From NCBI GenBank assembly GCA_036388675.1, contig DASVRI010000028.1:1-64000 (forward strand): a DNA stretch of 64,000 nucleotides, given 5' to 3'. Below, in pieces: positions 41,582 through 51,485 of this stretch. This stretch comes from DASVUS01 sp036388675. Lineage in GTDB: Bacteria > Armatimonadota > Abditibacteriia > Abditibacteriales > Abditibacteriaceae. The translations under genes were made by a program, and so were the position numbers. Below the pieces are notes generated by a model. It did no database searches. It was given only the letters and a program-made list of their open reading frames with translations, and was not told the origin of the DNA. Numbering within the stretch: the first letter of the stretch is position 1; each line of letters begins with the position of its first letter.

Positions 41582-42733
41582 ATGAGACCGGGCCAGAAAA
41601 ACATCATCGGCAACCAAACGGCTCCACAGCAAGCTGATTCAAAGCAAGCTGCTCCACAGCACGCTGCGTCAAAGCCCCTTGGCTCCAAGCAGCGCGACAG
41701 CGATGCGGAGCCGGAGCACTCTGCGCCACAGGATGATGTGCCCTTCACCAGAGGCGGGCCATCGAAGGATGAGTTGCGTCAGGGTTTCCGGCGTTTGCGC
41801 AAATTGGAATGGATTACACTGGGCTACCAATTCGGCGCAACAATTTTCGTTGGCGTTCTGATGGGCGGCAGTCAGGCCATGAAAACCGAGTGGCTGGAGA
41901 ACATGCTGGCCCTGATTCCGGCAATCTGTGTCTTATTAACGTTACACACCGAAAACAAGCCGCCCGATGCCAAACGCCCCTTCGGCTACCATCGTGCCGG
42001 AACACTGGCCTTCCTGGCGGCTGCCTTCACTCTGGCGGCTGTGGGCACATTTCTATTCTACGATTCGCTGAGCAACTTGGTGCATCACGAGTATCCGTCT
42101 ATCGGCGGCATTAACGCCCTGGGACACACCATATGGCACGGCTGGCTCATGATGGGCGCCATGTTCATCACCGGGATTCCGCCTGTCATCCTGGGGCACT
42201 TGAAGATTCCCGTTGCTAAGTTGCTGCATGATAAGGCGCTGTATGCTGATGCCGACATGAACCGTGCCAACTGGATGAGCAATGGTGCCGGTCTCATTGG
42301 ACTGGGTCTGGTAGCCTGGGGCTTTTGGTGGGGTGACTCGGTTGCGGCCTTAATCATCTCGCTGGATATTATGCGCGACGGCTGGACTCACGTTTTCAAG
42401 AGTTTAGAGGATGTGATGGATCGCACCCCGGTGGATTTGGAATCTGAACGACAGCAGCCACTGGTGGCTCAGATCCATCGTGAATTGCGCGCTTTGCCCT
42501 TTGTCGCCGATGAGCGAGTACTCATCAGAGAACACGGGCGCTATGCTTTTGCCGAAATTTTCATCCAACCCAACGAACAGGTGCCAGCCATTACGCAAGC
42601 CACCCGGCAAGTGCGAGATGCCATCCTTCCCCTGAATTGGACCTTGCAACACATCGTTGTCGAATTCACCAATGATCTGCAAACGGATTCCAACGTCTTA
42701 ACACGTGAGGAATTGGAGATCGAAGACAGCTAA
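41582..42733 (+). CDS. Cation diffusion facilitator (CDF) family transporter
   Basis: 383 residues from the ATG with TAGGAG upstream; the longer reading frame from 41558 has no good ribosome site. A Gln/Ala/Ser-rich N-terminus with repeated 'KQAAPQ' units (about 60 residues) is followed by six TM helices: YQFGATIFVGVLMGG, LALIPAICVLLTL, LAFLAAAFTLAAVGTFLFYD, IWHGWLMMGAMFITGIPP, MSNGAGLIGLGLVAWGFWWG, VAALIISLDIM. KRPFGYHRAG is the loop typical of CDF. The C-terminal cytoplasmic domain (HRELRALPFVADERVLIREH; FAEIFIQPNEQVP) is the usual metal-sensing ferredoxin-like fold. Divalent metal-proton antiport is expected; the usual metal-site H/D residues are partly replaced (YADADMNRANW), so specificity is unclear. 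Confidence 0.87.
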   Translation: MRPGQKNIIGNQTAPQQADSKQAAPQHAASKPLGSKQRDSDAEPEHSAPQDDVPFTRGGPSKDELRQGFRRLRKLEWITLGYQFGATIFVGVLMGGSQAMKTEWLENMLALIPAICVLLTLHTENKPPDAKRPFGYHRAGTLAFLAAAFTLAAVGTFLFYDSLSNLVHHEYPSIGGINALGHTIWHGWLMMGAMFITGIPPVILGHLKIPVAKLLHDKALYADADMNRANWMSNGAGLIGLGLVAWGFWWGDSVAALIISLDIMRDGWTHVFKSLEDVMDRTPVDLESERQQPLVAQIHRELRALPFVADERVLIREHGRYAFAEIFIQPNEQVPAITQATRQVRDAILPLNWTLQHIVVEFTNDLQTDSNVLTREELEIEDS

Positions 42734-43208
42734 ATCCCATCAGAACTGTGTCGCGGAAACAGGCGAAATATAACGAATCCCCATATAACACTCTGTTCTG
42801 TCGCTTGCGTGCAGCGTCGCCAGAACCGATGTTTTCTTTGTCAGAAAACGCAAGGTGAGATCGCCTGAAACGATTTATATAACCAGTGGTGCGGGTTTGC
42901 CTCAAAACAGTATTTCACCCGCCGCTGAAGCAGCAGGCTGATAGCAGAAGCTGGTTAAAACCGGCTCTTATTGCCTTTGTAAGCGTTTAGAGTCCCGTTC
43001 ACGTAGAGTCCCGTTCACGGGGCTTTTGCACCACAGCCCGCTCGTTCATGGGCGGCTCAACCTAAATCCGCACCATTGGTTAATTATCGAGCCGAGCCGT
43101 CACCTGCTATGGCCTACAGCGTATCGGCAACAAAGTGTCTGTATACTTCGTTACAATGTAAAGAAGTCCACCTCAACTCACTTTAAGCTCAGAGAAGGAT
43201 GCATTACT
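42734..43208. other. 475-bp intergenic region with short tandem duplication
   Basis: No gene. The 16-mer TAGAGTCCCGTTCACG is tandemly duplicated near 42988-43019, and TTTGTCAGAAAACGCAAGG near 42838 stands alone. A GAGAAGGA site at 43192 serves the next gene. Confidence 0.55.
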
Positions 43209-44690
43209 ATGATTTCACCCGGCGCGCCGTCACCTGCCCCATTTCCTTACAACCAGAATGCTCTGGGCCTTTTTGAAGACCATAGCGATGTTGGATCGGT
43301 TAAGCTGCCCGGTTCAGCAGAGTATAGCGTCGAGCGACAGCAATACACTATTGCCGGTGCGGGCACGAATATGTGGCTGGACAGCGATCAGTTTCATTTT
43401 GTGTGGAAGCGCCTGACAGGAAACTTCATTGTGCAGGCACAGGCCGATTTCGTCGGTCAGGGCGTGGACGAGCATCGCAAGTTGGGGTGGATCGTGCGCA
43501 CGGGTCTGGAGGCGAATTCCACCCACATCAATGCCGTGGTGCATGGCGACGGCTTAACTTCGCTGCAATTCCGGCGCAGTGCAGGAGGCCAAACCGAAGA
43601 AGTCCGCTCCTCGCTCACGGGAGCCGACGTTATCCAACTGGAACGCAGAGACAACACCTACATCATGTCGGTCGCTCGCTTTGGCGAACCGTTTGTCACC
43701 GCAGAAGTTGCCGATCTCGACCTGGGCGACGAAGTGTATGTCGGGATCTTTGTCTGCTCGCATAACGCGGATGTGCTGGAAAAAGCGATGTTCCGCAACG
43801 TGCGCATCACCGTGCCCACCTGGGAAGGTTTTGTGCCCTACCGCGATTATCTGGGGAGCAATCTCGAAATTCTCGATGTGGAGACCGGAAGCCGTCACGT
43901 AATCTTCCAGGCTCCCGACTGTCTGGAAGCGCCCAATTGGACGCCCGATGGCAAAACCCTGATTTACAACAGCAAAGGCCGGCTCTACAGTTTCGATCTT
44001 GAACACAAAGTGCCGCAAGCGCTTGATACCGGTTTTGCCGTTAAGAACAACAACGATCACGTGCTTTCATTCGACGGCACCATGATCGGCATCAGCCATC
44101 ACAGCGCCGAGGATGCTAACCAATCAATCGTCTATACTCTGCCCAGCCAGGGCGGAACTCCTCAGCGGGTCACAGACAAGGGCCCGTCTTATCTGCACGG
44201 CTGGTCGCCGGACGGACGTTTCCTGGTTTATACCGGCGCCCGTGACGGCAACTACGATATCTACCAAATCTCCGTTGATGGCGGCGCAGAAACACGCCTC
44301 ACCACAGATCCGGGTTTGGATGACGGTTCCGAGTACTCGCCTGATGGACAACATATCTACTTCAACTCGGTGCGTAGCGGAACAATGCAAATCTGGCGCA
44401 TGAAGCCGGACGGCACTGAACAGGAACAAATCACCAGCGATGAGTACAACAACTGGTTTCCACACATTTCTCCCGACGGCCAGTGGATTGTCTTTCTTAG
44501 CTACGCCAAAGAGGTTGATCCAAGCTCTCACCCCTACTATAAGCACGTCTATCTGCGCGCCATGCCAATTGGTGGAAGCGACCCGAAAATCATAGCCTAT
44601 GTGTATGGCGGACAAGGCACCATCAATGTGCCCTCGTGGTCACCGGACAGCAAGCGAATTGCTTTTGTCAGCAACACGCAGGTGAAGTGA
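43209..44690 (+). CDS. TolB-like beta-propeller protein with N-terminal DUF1349-like domain
   Basis: 493 residues from an ATG with AGAAGGA upstream. Residues about 15-195 form a LamG-like/DUF1349 sandwich (ENALGLFEDHSDVGSV-like start, FHFVWKRLTGNFIVQAQADF, LGWIVRTGLEANSTHINAVV). Residues 205-490 hold WD40-like TolB repeats (LEAPNWTPDGKTLIYNSKGR; LHGWSPDGRFLVYTGA; DGSEYSPDGQHIYFNSVRSG; HISPDGQWIVFLSYA; VPSWSPDSKRIAFVS). It has no signal peptide. The family is annotated as biopolymer transporter Tol-like; it probably binds carbohydrates or recognises a protein, and lies beside the sugar genes. Confidence 0.82.
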   Translation: MISPGAPSPAPFPYNQNALGLFEDHSDVGSVKLPGSAEYSVERQQYTIAGAGTNMWLDSDQFHFVWKRLTGNFIVQAQADFVGQGVDEHRKLGWIVRTGLEANSTHINAVVHGDGLTSLQFRRSAGGQTEEVRSSLTGADVIQLERRDNTYIMSVARFGEPFVTAEVADLDLGDEVYVGIFVCSHNADVLEKAMFRNVRITVPTWEGFVPYRDYLGSNLEILDVETGSRHVIFQAPDCLEAPNWTPDGKTLIYNSKGRLYSFDLEHKVPQALDTGFAVKNNNDHVLSFDGTMIGISHHSAEDANQSIVYTLPSQGGTPQRVTDKGPSYLHGWSPDGRFLVYTGARDGNYDIYQISVDGGAETRLTTDPGLDDGSEYSPDGQHIYFNSVRSGTMQIWRMKPDGTEQEQITSDEYNNWFPHISPDGQWIVFLSYAKEVDPSSHPYYKHVYLRAMPIGGSDPKIIAYVYGGQGTINVPSWSPDSKRIAFVSNTQVK

Positions 44691-44894
44691 TATAGTGATA
44701 CTCTGCCGCGTTTTGAGAAAGTAACCACAACCAGGCTCATCATCAGAGCCTGCTCATCAGAGCCTGCTCTCTCGGGTGGTCATTGTTGTGGACATCGCCA
44801 CAGACACTCTGAACAGACTCGAACGAGGAACGGCGTAGCCATTGATGATCTGCAAAACGACTTCTGTTATGTTGTAACACGGAGGGACAAACAC
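44691..44894. other. Intergenic with 14-bp tandem duplication
   Basis: CATCAGAGCCTGCT is duplicated in tandem near 44742-44770. GGAGGG at 44881 is the next ribosome site. No gene. Confidence 0.6.
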
Positions 44895-47027
44895 ATGATA
44901 TTTGCCAACGGAAGAATCAAATTCTTACTGAGTACTTTGTTAATCGGCAGCATTGTTTTGCGCACAGCCCCCGCTCAGGCCCAATCGTTCGAGCGCATAG
45001 AAGCATCCTTTGCCATCGCAAATCTAACGAGTGACCCGTTCGATTACGAGAAGACCGATGTGCAGGTGCAACTTCAGAAGCCGGATAGTTCCACAGTTAC
45101 TGTTCCGGCTTTTTTTAACGGGGGCACCACATGGCGCGTTCGTTATACACCGTTGGCAACCGGCACTTATCGCCTGGCCACAATTACGCTCAACGGGCGT
45201 CCCACGGCTGCCATAAATGTGCAGCCGCGCCAATGGAAAGTTAATCGCACTCCACGGCCCGGCTTTGTGCGCATTGACAAGAGGAACCCACGTCGTTTCG
45301 CCTTCGAAAACGGACAGCGCTATTTTCCGGTGGGACACAATGCGGCGTGGAAGAACACCAGAGACCCATCAGTGCCTGAGATGCTGGCCAAAATGGGCAT
45401 AGCCGGCGAGAACTGGGCGCGCATCTGGATGAACCACTGGGACGACAAGAACCTCGATTGGCCGTCCAGCTACACATCCCTCAAGCTCGGCGAGTTGAAC
45501 CTGGACGTAGCGCGTAAGTGGGACTACATCGTCGAAGCGGCGGAACGCAGCGGCATCTATTTACAGCCGGTGTTCCAACACCATGGCCAGTACTCGACAC
45601 GCACCGACCCGAACTGGAATGACAATCCTTACAACACTGCACGCGGCGGATTCCTGAGCGATCCCAAGGAGTTTTTCACCAATGCGCAGGCCAAGGCATT
45701 GACCAGGCGTAAGCTGCGCTATGCGGTGGCACGTTGGGGCTACTCGCCCAACATCATGGCCTGGGAGCTATGGAACGAGGTGCAATTCACGGATGCCGCA
45801 CAAGCGGGACAGTGGGACATCATCGCCGCCTGGCACAATGAAATGGCCGCCTTTCTGCGCAGCCAGGACATCAACCGTCATCTTATCACCACGAGTTCGG
45901 AAATTCCGGTTCAGGTTTATGGTTCGCTGGATTACTTTCAGCACCATGTCTATCCGCCGGACATTATCGTGGCGGCGCGTAACCCGCAAAACCGCGACGC
46001 CATGGCCATCGCAAAACCGAACTTTGCCGCCGAATCCGGCATGGGCGACGTGCAGCCATACGGAATGCACGCCTTGCTCTGGGCCAGCTTGATGAGCAAC
46101 CAGGCCGGCGCCTCGCAGCCGTGGTTTTGGGATGTCATCGCGCGACAAGACCTCTATTCGGTATTTACACCGGTGCAGAAGTTTGTGCGTCGCACCCGAC
46201 TCGCCGAGCGTGACAACCTGATTCAAACAGAGCCAGCCGTCAACACCCCGGCACTGGCCGATCTCATTCTGCGTCCACGCCGTGGCACCGGCGCGTCCGA
46301 CCAATTTGAGTTCGTCATCAACAGCGAGGGCGCTCCGGCCAACATTCGCGGGCTATCATCCTTTTTTCCGGGTCAGAACACTTCCACTCCGGCGCGTCCC
46401 AACGCAGCCGCTGCCAACGCAGCCGCCAGCGCACCCGCTCAAGCCCCAACTAGAATGACGCCGCACCCTCTGGTGTTCAAAGTTGATTACGCGCAGCCAA
46501 ACCGTTTGACAATAAACCTCGGTCGGGTCTGGCCCGCAGGCGCTCGCCTCAAAGTCAGCGTGGATGGTCAAAGCGTCGTCGAGCGGGAACTGGCTCCATC
46601 TCCCGCCCCGCAGCGCGGCACTGGAGGTTTTGGCACGACGGGCGGCGAGACAATTCGCGTGGAAATTCCTACCGGGCCACACTCCATTACGGTGGAAAAC
46701 ATCGGACAGGACGGCGTCCAAATTCGCGATTTCACCTTCGCCAATACGATCAAGGCTCTGGCGTCTTACGGCGTAACCAATGGCGAGTGGGCCGCAATGT
46801 GGATTTACCATCGGGGACAGATTTTTAGCCCCGACGCGACACAAACGGCATCCGGCAAAATTGCCGTCACTGGCTTGCAGGCCGGGCAATATCGTGCGGA
46901 ATGGTGGGACACCACAGCCGGGCGAGTACTCAACACTGTGGCCGTGAATGTCACCGATGCTGCGCAACCCGTGCAACTCGATATTCCGCCGGTTGTGCGC
47001 GATGTCGCTCTGCTAATCGAGAAGTGA
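44895..47027 (+). CDS. Secreted DUF5060 + GH5-like glycoside hydrolase
   Basis: 710 residues. Signal peptide residues 1-30 (ending APAQAQS). Residues 32-115 form an N-terminal DUF5060 sandwich (FEYRIEASFAIANLTSDPFD-like; WRVRYTPLATGTYRLATITL). Residues 120-430 form a TIM barrel (FRYFPVGHNAAWKNTRDPSV; RIWMNHWDDKNLDW). WELWNEVQFTDAA near residue 295 (the NE motif, general acid/base) and FAAESGMGD near 380 (candidate nucleophile Glu) are in family-5/clan A positions. The remaining 280 residues form C-terminal sandwich domains around an Ala/Pro-rich linker. Likely secreted, acting on a plant or microbial polysaccharide; the substrate is unknown. Confidence 0.83.
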   Translation: MIFANGRIKFLLSTLLIGSIVLRTAPAQAQSFERIEASFAIANLTSDPFDYEKTDVQVQLQKPDSSTVTVPAFFNGGTTWRVRYTPLATGTYRLATITLNGRPTAAINVQPRQWKVNRTPRPGFVRIDKRNPRRFAFENGQRYFPVGHNAAWKNTRDPSVPEMLAKMGIAGENWARIWMNHWDDKNLDWPSSYTSLKLGELNLDVARKWDYIVEAAERSGIYLQPVFQHHGQYSTRTDPNWNDNPYNTARGGFLSDPKEFFTNAQAKALTRRKLRYAVARWGYSPNIMAWELWNEVQFTDAAQAGQWDIIAAWHNEMAAFLRSQDINRHLITTSSEIPVQVYGSLDYFQHHVYPPDIIVAARNPQNRDAMAIAKPNFAAESGMGDVQPYGMHALLWASLMSNQAGASQPWFWDVIARQDLYSVFTPVQKFVRRTRLAERDNLIQTEPAVNTPALADLILRPRRGTGASDQFEFVINSEGAPANIRGLSSFFPGQNTSTPARPNAAAANAAASAPAQAPTRMTPHPLVFKVDYAQPNRLTINLGRVWPAGARLKVSVDGQSVVERELAPSPAPQRGTGGFGTTGGETIRVEIPTGPHSITVENIGQDGVQIRDFTFANTIKALASYGVTNGEWAAMWIYHRGQIFSPDATQTASGKIAVTGLQAGQYRAEWWDTTAGRVLNTVAVNVTDAAQPVQLDIPPVVRDVALLIEK

Positions 47028-47124
47028 TGTTGACAACTCAGCACAAGAGGTTCAACACGCTTTTTCGCGTAGTTCAGGCCGCACCGATGACACGCTTTTC
47101 GGGGGCACAGTCAGGAGGTTTAAC

Positions 47125-47826
47125 ATGGGGAACACCTTTCCAGACGATGAGAACGCGGTGCAGAAGTGGCGCGAAGACTATGAGCGCGACGGCTTTTTCA
47201 TTGTGCCGCAACTGTTCGATGCCGAAGAATGCAAGACCTGGAAACGTGAAGCGCTACGTGTATTGCGCGAGTCTGCCGGGCCAAAATCAACTGTTTACGT
47301 TGGTGCTGCGGCGGCGTCTCCTATTTTCTACGCTCTGGCCGGCGACTCCCGACTGGTCGCCGTATTACGCGCACTGATGCCGCACGGAGTGGCCTTCTTG
47401 TCGGACAAGATTGTCTTCAAGTCGGGGACGAAGATGTTCGCTACGCCGTGGCACTTTGATGCGGCTTACTGGCCCCACACACGCCCCAAGCTCTCGGTGT
47501 GGATTGCTCTGGATGAAGTGCGTGAGGCCAATGGTGCATTGAAGGTGTTGCCGGGCAGCCATCAGCGTTCCTGGCAGAGCACGGGCGGAGATGCCGCAGC
47601 AACCAACGACGAGTTTACGACGGTTGTTACACCTGACTGGCAAGCCGGCGACGAAAAAGTTTGTCCACTACCACAAGGCGGAGTCATAATATTCGCGGAT
47701 CGCTTGCTGCACGCCTCGTGTCCCAACACCGATGGCGGCGACCGCTACTCGTTAATCAGCACCTATCACGCGCCTGGCCCTGAAGAACCTTTTGACGAGC
47801 ATTTTCCGGCAAGGCACGTTGTCTGA
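47125..47826 (+). CDS. Phytanoyl-CoA dioxygenase-like Fe(II)/2OG oxygenase
   Basis: 233 residues from an ATG preceded by a perfect AGGAGG. A cupin jelly-roll with metal ligands HFD (MFATPWHFDAAYWPHT) and a distal His (FADRLLHASCPNTD), then Arg in DRYSLISTYH for 2-oxoglutarate. ANGALKVLPGSHQRSW is a PhyH hallmark. In bacteria such enzymes oxidise small molecules; in this sugar context the substrate is open. It follows the GH5-like gene by 97 bp and may be cotranscribed. Confidence 0.87.
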   Translation: MGNTFPDDENAVQKWREDYERDGFFIVPQLFDAEECKTWKREALRVLRESAGPKSTVYVGAAAASPIFYALAGDSRLVAVLRALMPHGVAFLSDKIVFKSGTKMFATPWHFDAAYWPHTRPKLSVWIALDEVREANGALKVLPGSHQRSWQSTGGDAAATNDEFTTVVTPDWQAGDEKVCPLPQGGVIIFADRLLHASCPNTDGGDRYSLISTYHAPGPEEPFDEHFPARHVV

Positions 47827-47987
47827 GCGCACCCCGCATGAGGCTTGTTCGCTTCACGAGTACTCGTTGTTCAAAAATATCGTTAGCTAACCCTAAAGCA
47901 CGTTTCAGTCCAGTTGTGCGGGGTGTTTCCTGTCGGGGCGCATGCCATGCGCCCCGACAGGGGACGACAACTCGTCTCAAAGGCGCT
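47827..47987. terminator. Convergent intergenic region with a 33-bp perfect hairpin
   Basis: 47929-47961: CCTGTCGGGGCGCATG, C, CATGCGCCCCGACAGG. The 16-bp perfect stem has a one-base centre. No T run on either side, so it may be a mobile REP-like unit as well as a bidirectional transcription stop. A GAGTACTC lies at 47858. Confidence 0.75.
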
Positions 47988-48959
47988 CTAGTTGTCACTT
48001 GTCCTACTTTTTCCTTCAACGACGTAATAGAGTGGACGCCCGTCGCCAGCCCACGAGACGATGTTGTACACGGCCTTACGTCGCAACTCTTGTTCGGCCT
48101 CGACCGAGTAGAAAGCAGCGTGTGGGCTGAGTATCACACGCGGATGGTGCCGAATCGGATCTGCCGCTGCCGGTGGCTCCTGGGGCAGTACATCCAGAGC
48201 CGCGCCACGCAGCCGACCGTTATCCAGTGCGGTGAGCAGGTCACTCAAGTTGATCAGGCCGCCGCGTGCCGTATTTACCAGGTAACTGCCCTCACGCATC
48301 AAGCCGAGCAAGCGCGCGTTCACCATGCCGGAGGTTTCTGCCGTGAGAGGGAGGTGCAGAGAAATAACATGCGCCTGTCGGAAGAGTTGCTCCAAAGTGA
48401 CCCTCTCCACGGCTCCATTCCAGTTGGCCTGCTGTAAAAACGGGTCATAGCCCAGGACGCGCCCAAACCAGGGTTGCATTCGAGCAGCCAGCAAGCTGCC
48501 GATGCGTCCCATGCCGACCACACCCAGACTCAAGGTGCTGAGTCGATGGAGCGATCCCGGCGAAAGGTAATGCCACTCCCCTTCTCTGATATTTCGATCA
48601 TAGAATGGCAGATGGCGCATCAGGGACAACACCATTGCTGCGGCGTGCGATGCTACCTCTTCGACTCCATAATCGGGAACATTGCTCACCCATATTCCGC
48701 GCGATTGCGCGGCTTCTAAGTTGATGGTATCAACACCGACACCATAGCGGCTGATAATACCCAACTCCGGCAACTGCTCCACGACTTCGCGTGTGACGGG
48801 TGCATATTGAACGAGCAAAGCACCGGCGCCTTGTGCCGCCTCGATGACCTCACCAGGCGTGTGGCACTGAGCTACGCTCAGCTCGAACCCGGAGTCGTGC
48901 AGAATTGTTTTCTCCAGAGAAAGATCCGGATAATCACTATCGGTGATGAGAACTTTCAC
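47988..48959 (-). CDS. D-isomer-specific 2-hydroxyacid dehydrogenase (NAD-binding)
   Basis: 323 residues from a GTG with AAGGAG 8 bp upstream. Catalytic Arg in NTARGGLINLSDL and catalytic His in ILSPHAAFYSVEA are visible. The Rossmann motif is LGVVGMGRIGSLLAARMQPW, with LGYDPF supplying the acidic NAD contact; ISRYGVGVDTINLEAAQSRG is the other conserved block. Similar to phosphoglycerate dehydrogenase/hydroxypyruvate reductase or CtBP-like members. It converges with the PhyH gene. Substrate unknown. Confidence 0.9.
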   Translation of the reverse strand: MKVLITDSDYPDLSLEKTILHDSGFELSVAQCHTPGEVIEAAQGAGALLVQYAPVTREVVEQLPELGIISRYGVGVDTINLEAAQSRGIWVSNVPDYGVEEVASHAAAMVLSLMRHLPFYDRNIREGEWHYLSPGSLHRLSTLSLGVVGMGRIGSLLAARMQPWFGRVLGYDPFLQQANWNGAVERVTLEQLFRQAHVISLHLPLTAETSGMVNARLLGLMREGSYLVNTARGGLINLSDLLTALDNGRLRGAALDVLPQEPPAAADPIRHHPRVILSPHAAFYSVEAEQELRRKAVYNIVSWAGDGRPLYYVVEGKSRTSDN

Positions 48960-49097
48960 CTGTTAGCTCCTTCGCTCCGCCACGGCATTCTCGCACCCAA
49001 ACACGGTCGCAGTTTTCGCATCGACTGTGTCTTCATACAAGGTTCCTGGCGTTGTTCGTTGGTAAATGATGGGTAATGGCTTCAACCAAGCATGGCT
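48960..49097. other. Short intergenic
   Basis: 138 bp between the dehydrogenase start and the stop of the DUF6785-type gene. The two genes share the minus strand. No structure recognised. Confidence 0.5.
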
Positions 49098-51152
49098 TTA
49101 ACCGGGCATGAGCAAATGTCCGGTGCGCCCTTGCCAACCATCAATAACGAGCCAGAACAGGATCATGGTTACATCACCAAACGCCAAGCCCAAGAAGGCC
49201 GGTGTCGCCTTGCGGTAAGTGTCAATGCCGCCAAAGCGTGTAATTAGCACCTTGGCCAGCCAGCCGAGGAAAATTGAAACCCAGAACATCCTCACAGGAA
49301 AGATCATGGAGACCAGGTAGCCGAGAGGATGGAATGGGAAAATCGGGATGCGGCTGCGTCCCAGCATCATGGCGTAAGTCAGTGCCGCCCCGACTCCCAT
49401 CCACAACCAGTTGCTCCACGCAGAACCGACGTTGCCCTTCATGATCTCATTGATGAACTGCACCGGCGCAACGGGGCCATATTGAGCAAACCAGCGGTGC
49501 CCCAGTGACAGCCCACCATTATCGTAGCCCAGCCGCACCACCGTCCACCAGCTCACCACAACCGAAATAAGAACGACGGCACTGATAAGCCCTGCCAGAC
49601 GCCGGGGGTGAAGTTGGTGGTCGTGCGCCAGCTTGAAGCTCTGCACGAAACTTGGCATGATGAAGCCGCGCATGTGAAAAACAATCGTGTTCTGAAAGAA
49701 TGATGCGGGAATCAATCCGTTGGCTGGAGTCAGCCACTGGCTGGAGCCGCTGTTGAGCAGCTTGGCTATCGCTCCCAAGGGTGAAGACTGAGCCATCATG
49801 AACAGCATTCCCGCTTCGACTGCGACGCGTGTGAGAGCAATAGACAGGATGAGATAAGCCAGCCACAATACGACTGCAATGTCAAAACGCACTCCAGCCA
49901 GGCAAGTGAACCCCAGCAAAGCAGCAAGCGACGCCATAAATCCCCAGAATGCAACGGGATAAGACAACACTTCAGTGCGCTCTGAAGGTAGAGCGTCCAC
50001 ACGGCCCAGAGCACGCTGGGCGACGTGTCGCAGGTGAGCCCGTGCCGTCCACATCACCAGGGCGACGTAAACCAGGCAACAGCCCACGGCTTGATAACCT
50101 GTAAACAGCTTCGAGCCGAATAGCACCCCGGAACCAGGCAGTGCGTTTGGAGAGAAGCCGAAATAGTAAGCCGCGATAAATTGAAAATTGATGAACCAGA
50201 AGAAGAACCAGAGCGAGAACGAAACTTCCGATGTCAGCAAGTAAGCCACACCAATGACGATGGGATAAACATTGATCGGCATCCAGCCGAGCTGATTCCA
50301 TGGCGCCTCGGTGAGCAGCGGCCCCATATCAATCTCCAGCGGAAAAGTCGGGACATCGGGATAATAGAGGTGAAGTCCGCGCAGCAGTTGAATAAAGACG
50401 GCAATACCAAAGCCGCACCAGGTTAAGGGGTTGCGAAAAAAGCCGCTGAAGTTCTTACCATCTTCTCGGTCAAGGTCTTCTGTCAGTTCTAATGGAAGGC
50501 GCAGCAGGGGGAAAGACAGTGCTTCTTTTTCGGCCCACTGCGCACGCAACATGACGCTGAGGCAGCCCAGCATCACGTATGAGCTCAGAACGAAACTGCC
50601 CCAGAATAAAAGCGGTATCAACCAGGCATTCCACGGAATCTGCTCGCTGCCGATTCCAACATACCAGCCCTCAACAACGAGTCGATTGTATTGCCCACCC
50701 GCTGCTAAAGCGGGCGTAAGCCAAGGCTTGATATAAGGCTGCAATTGTTGTAACCAACCGTTTTCCGGTGTGGCGAAATAGAACGGTGCAACGAGATTGG
50801 GAATCACAAAGTTCTCTGCACCGTGGCCCGGAACCAGGGAAGAGAACATGCAGGTGATGTAGATGGTCAGCGCTTCCTGACGCGTAAAAGCCAACCTTAC
50901 CGAGATCAGGCGCAGCACAGGATTGATGACGAGTACCAGAATCAGCAATACGCCAACGGCGCCGGCGGGCAAATGAGTCGCGCCCAGGAAGGTGTTGAAC
51001 AGCTTGTAGTCAATAACTGGAATGGCATAACCGAACAGCACAGCCAGCGCGAGAGACAGCACCACAACGCGGAAAGTGACACCGCCGTTGTTTGTGGACA
51101 ACTTACTTTCAGCATGAGTATGCGGTTCAAGTGAAGCCGAGGGTGCTTTCAT
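49098..51152 (-). CDS. DUF6785/DUF6784-type polytopic membrane protein
   Basis: 684 residues from the ATG preceded by GAAGGGAC; a longer frame to 51335 has no good start signal. About 15 hydrophobic helices cover most of the protein: FRVVVLSLALAVLFGYAIPV, AVGVLLILVLVINPVLRLIS, WLIPLLFWGSFVLSSYVMLG, AVGCCLVYVALVMWTARAHL and others. MFSSLVPGHGAENFVIPNLV and AEKEALSFPLLRLPLELTED are characteristic of the family, which is seen mainly in Armatimonadota, Planctomycetota and Verrucomicrobiota. Resemblance to oligopeptide transporters is topological only. It lies next to the polysaccharide genes and may take up oligosaccharides or peptides (inference). Confidence 0.82.
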   Translation of the reverse strand: MKAPSASLEPHTHAESKLSTNNGGVTFRVVVLSLALAVLFGYAIPVIDYKLFNTFLGATHLPAGAVGVLLILVLVINPVLRLISVRLAFTRQEALTIYITCMFSSLVPGHGAENFVIPNLVAPFYFATPENGWLQQLQPYIKPWLTPALAAGGQYNRLVVEGWYVGIGSEQIPWNAWLIPLLFWGSFVLSSYVMLGCLSVMLRAQWAEKEALSFPLLRLPLELTEDLDREDGKNFSGFFRNPLTWCGFGIAVFIQLLRGLHLYYPDVPTFPLEIDMGPLLTEAPWNQLGWMPINVYPIVIGVAYLLTSEVSFSLWFFFWFINFQFIAAYYFGFSPNALPGSGVLFGSKLFTGYQAVGCCLVYVALVMWTARAHLRHVAQRALGRVDALPSERTEVLSYPVAFWGFMASLAALLGFTCLAGVRFDIAVVLWLAYLILSIALTRVAVEAGMLFMMAQSSPLGAIAKLLNSGSSQWLTPANGLIPASFFQNTIVFHMRGFIMPSFVQSFKLAHDHQLHPRRLAGLISAVVLISVVVSWWTVVRLGYDNGGLSLGHRWFAQYGPVAPVQFINEIMKGNVGSAWSNWLWMGVGAALTYAMMLGRSRIPIFPFHPLGYLVSMIFPVRMFWVSIFLGWLAKVLITRFGGIDTYRKATPAFLGLAFGDVTMILFWLVIDGWQGRTGHLLMPG

Positions 51153-51485
51153 GAAAATTTGTCCCTTCAAAACTGTGTGTGAGCACAAACTGTAGCTGTT
51201 AGATGCCAGGTACCCAAACAGAGTTAAGTTGCCGATAACCGCGCCGCCCATAAGCGTTTTAAAACCTTTTCTGACGTGAATGCGAGTACTCGAAAGGCTT
51301 ACACATGGAGGCTTCATGCCAACATTCAACAGCAATACCGAGGTTCGAAATCGGCTTCAAGCATTTAACCCCGTTGCTCGTTCCTGATTGAAAACCAAGT
51401 GCCTCCTTGCATCAACTCAAAGCACACAAACTCTGACGCGAGCACTCTTTGCATTAAGTATTGCGGCGCTGCATCCTGCTGCCGC
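51153..51485. other. Intergenic, 333 bp
   Basis: Between the DUF6785-type start and the GH106 stop. No gene is supported. A GAGTACTC lies at 51284 and a GTTAAGTTGC run nearby; a promoter for the membrane protein is expected here but I cannot define it. Confidence 0.45.
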
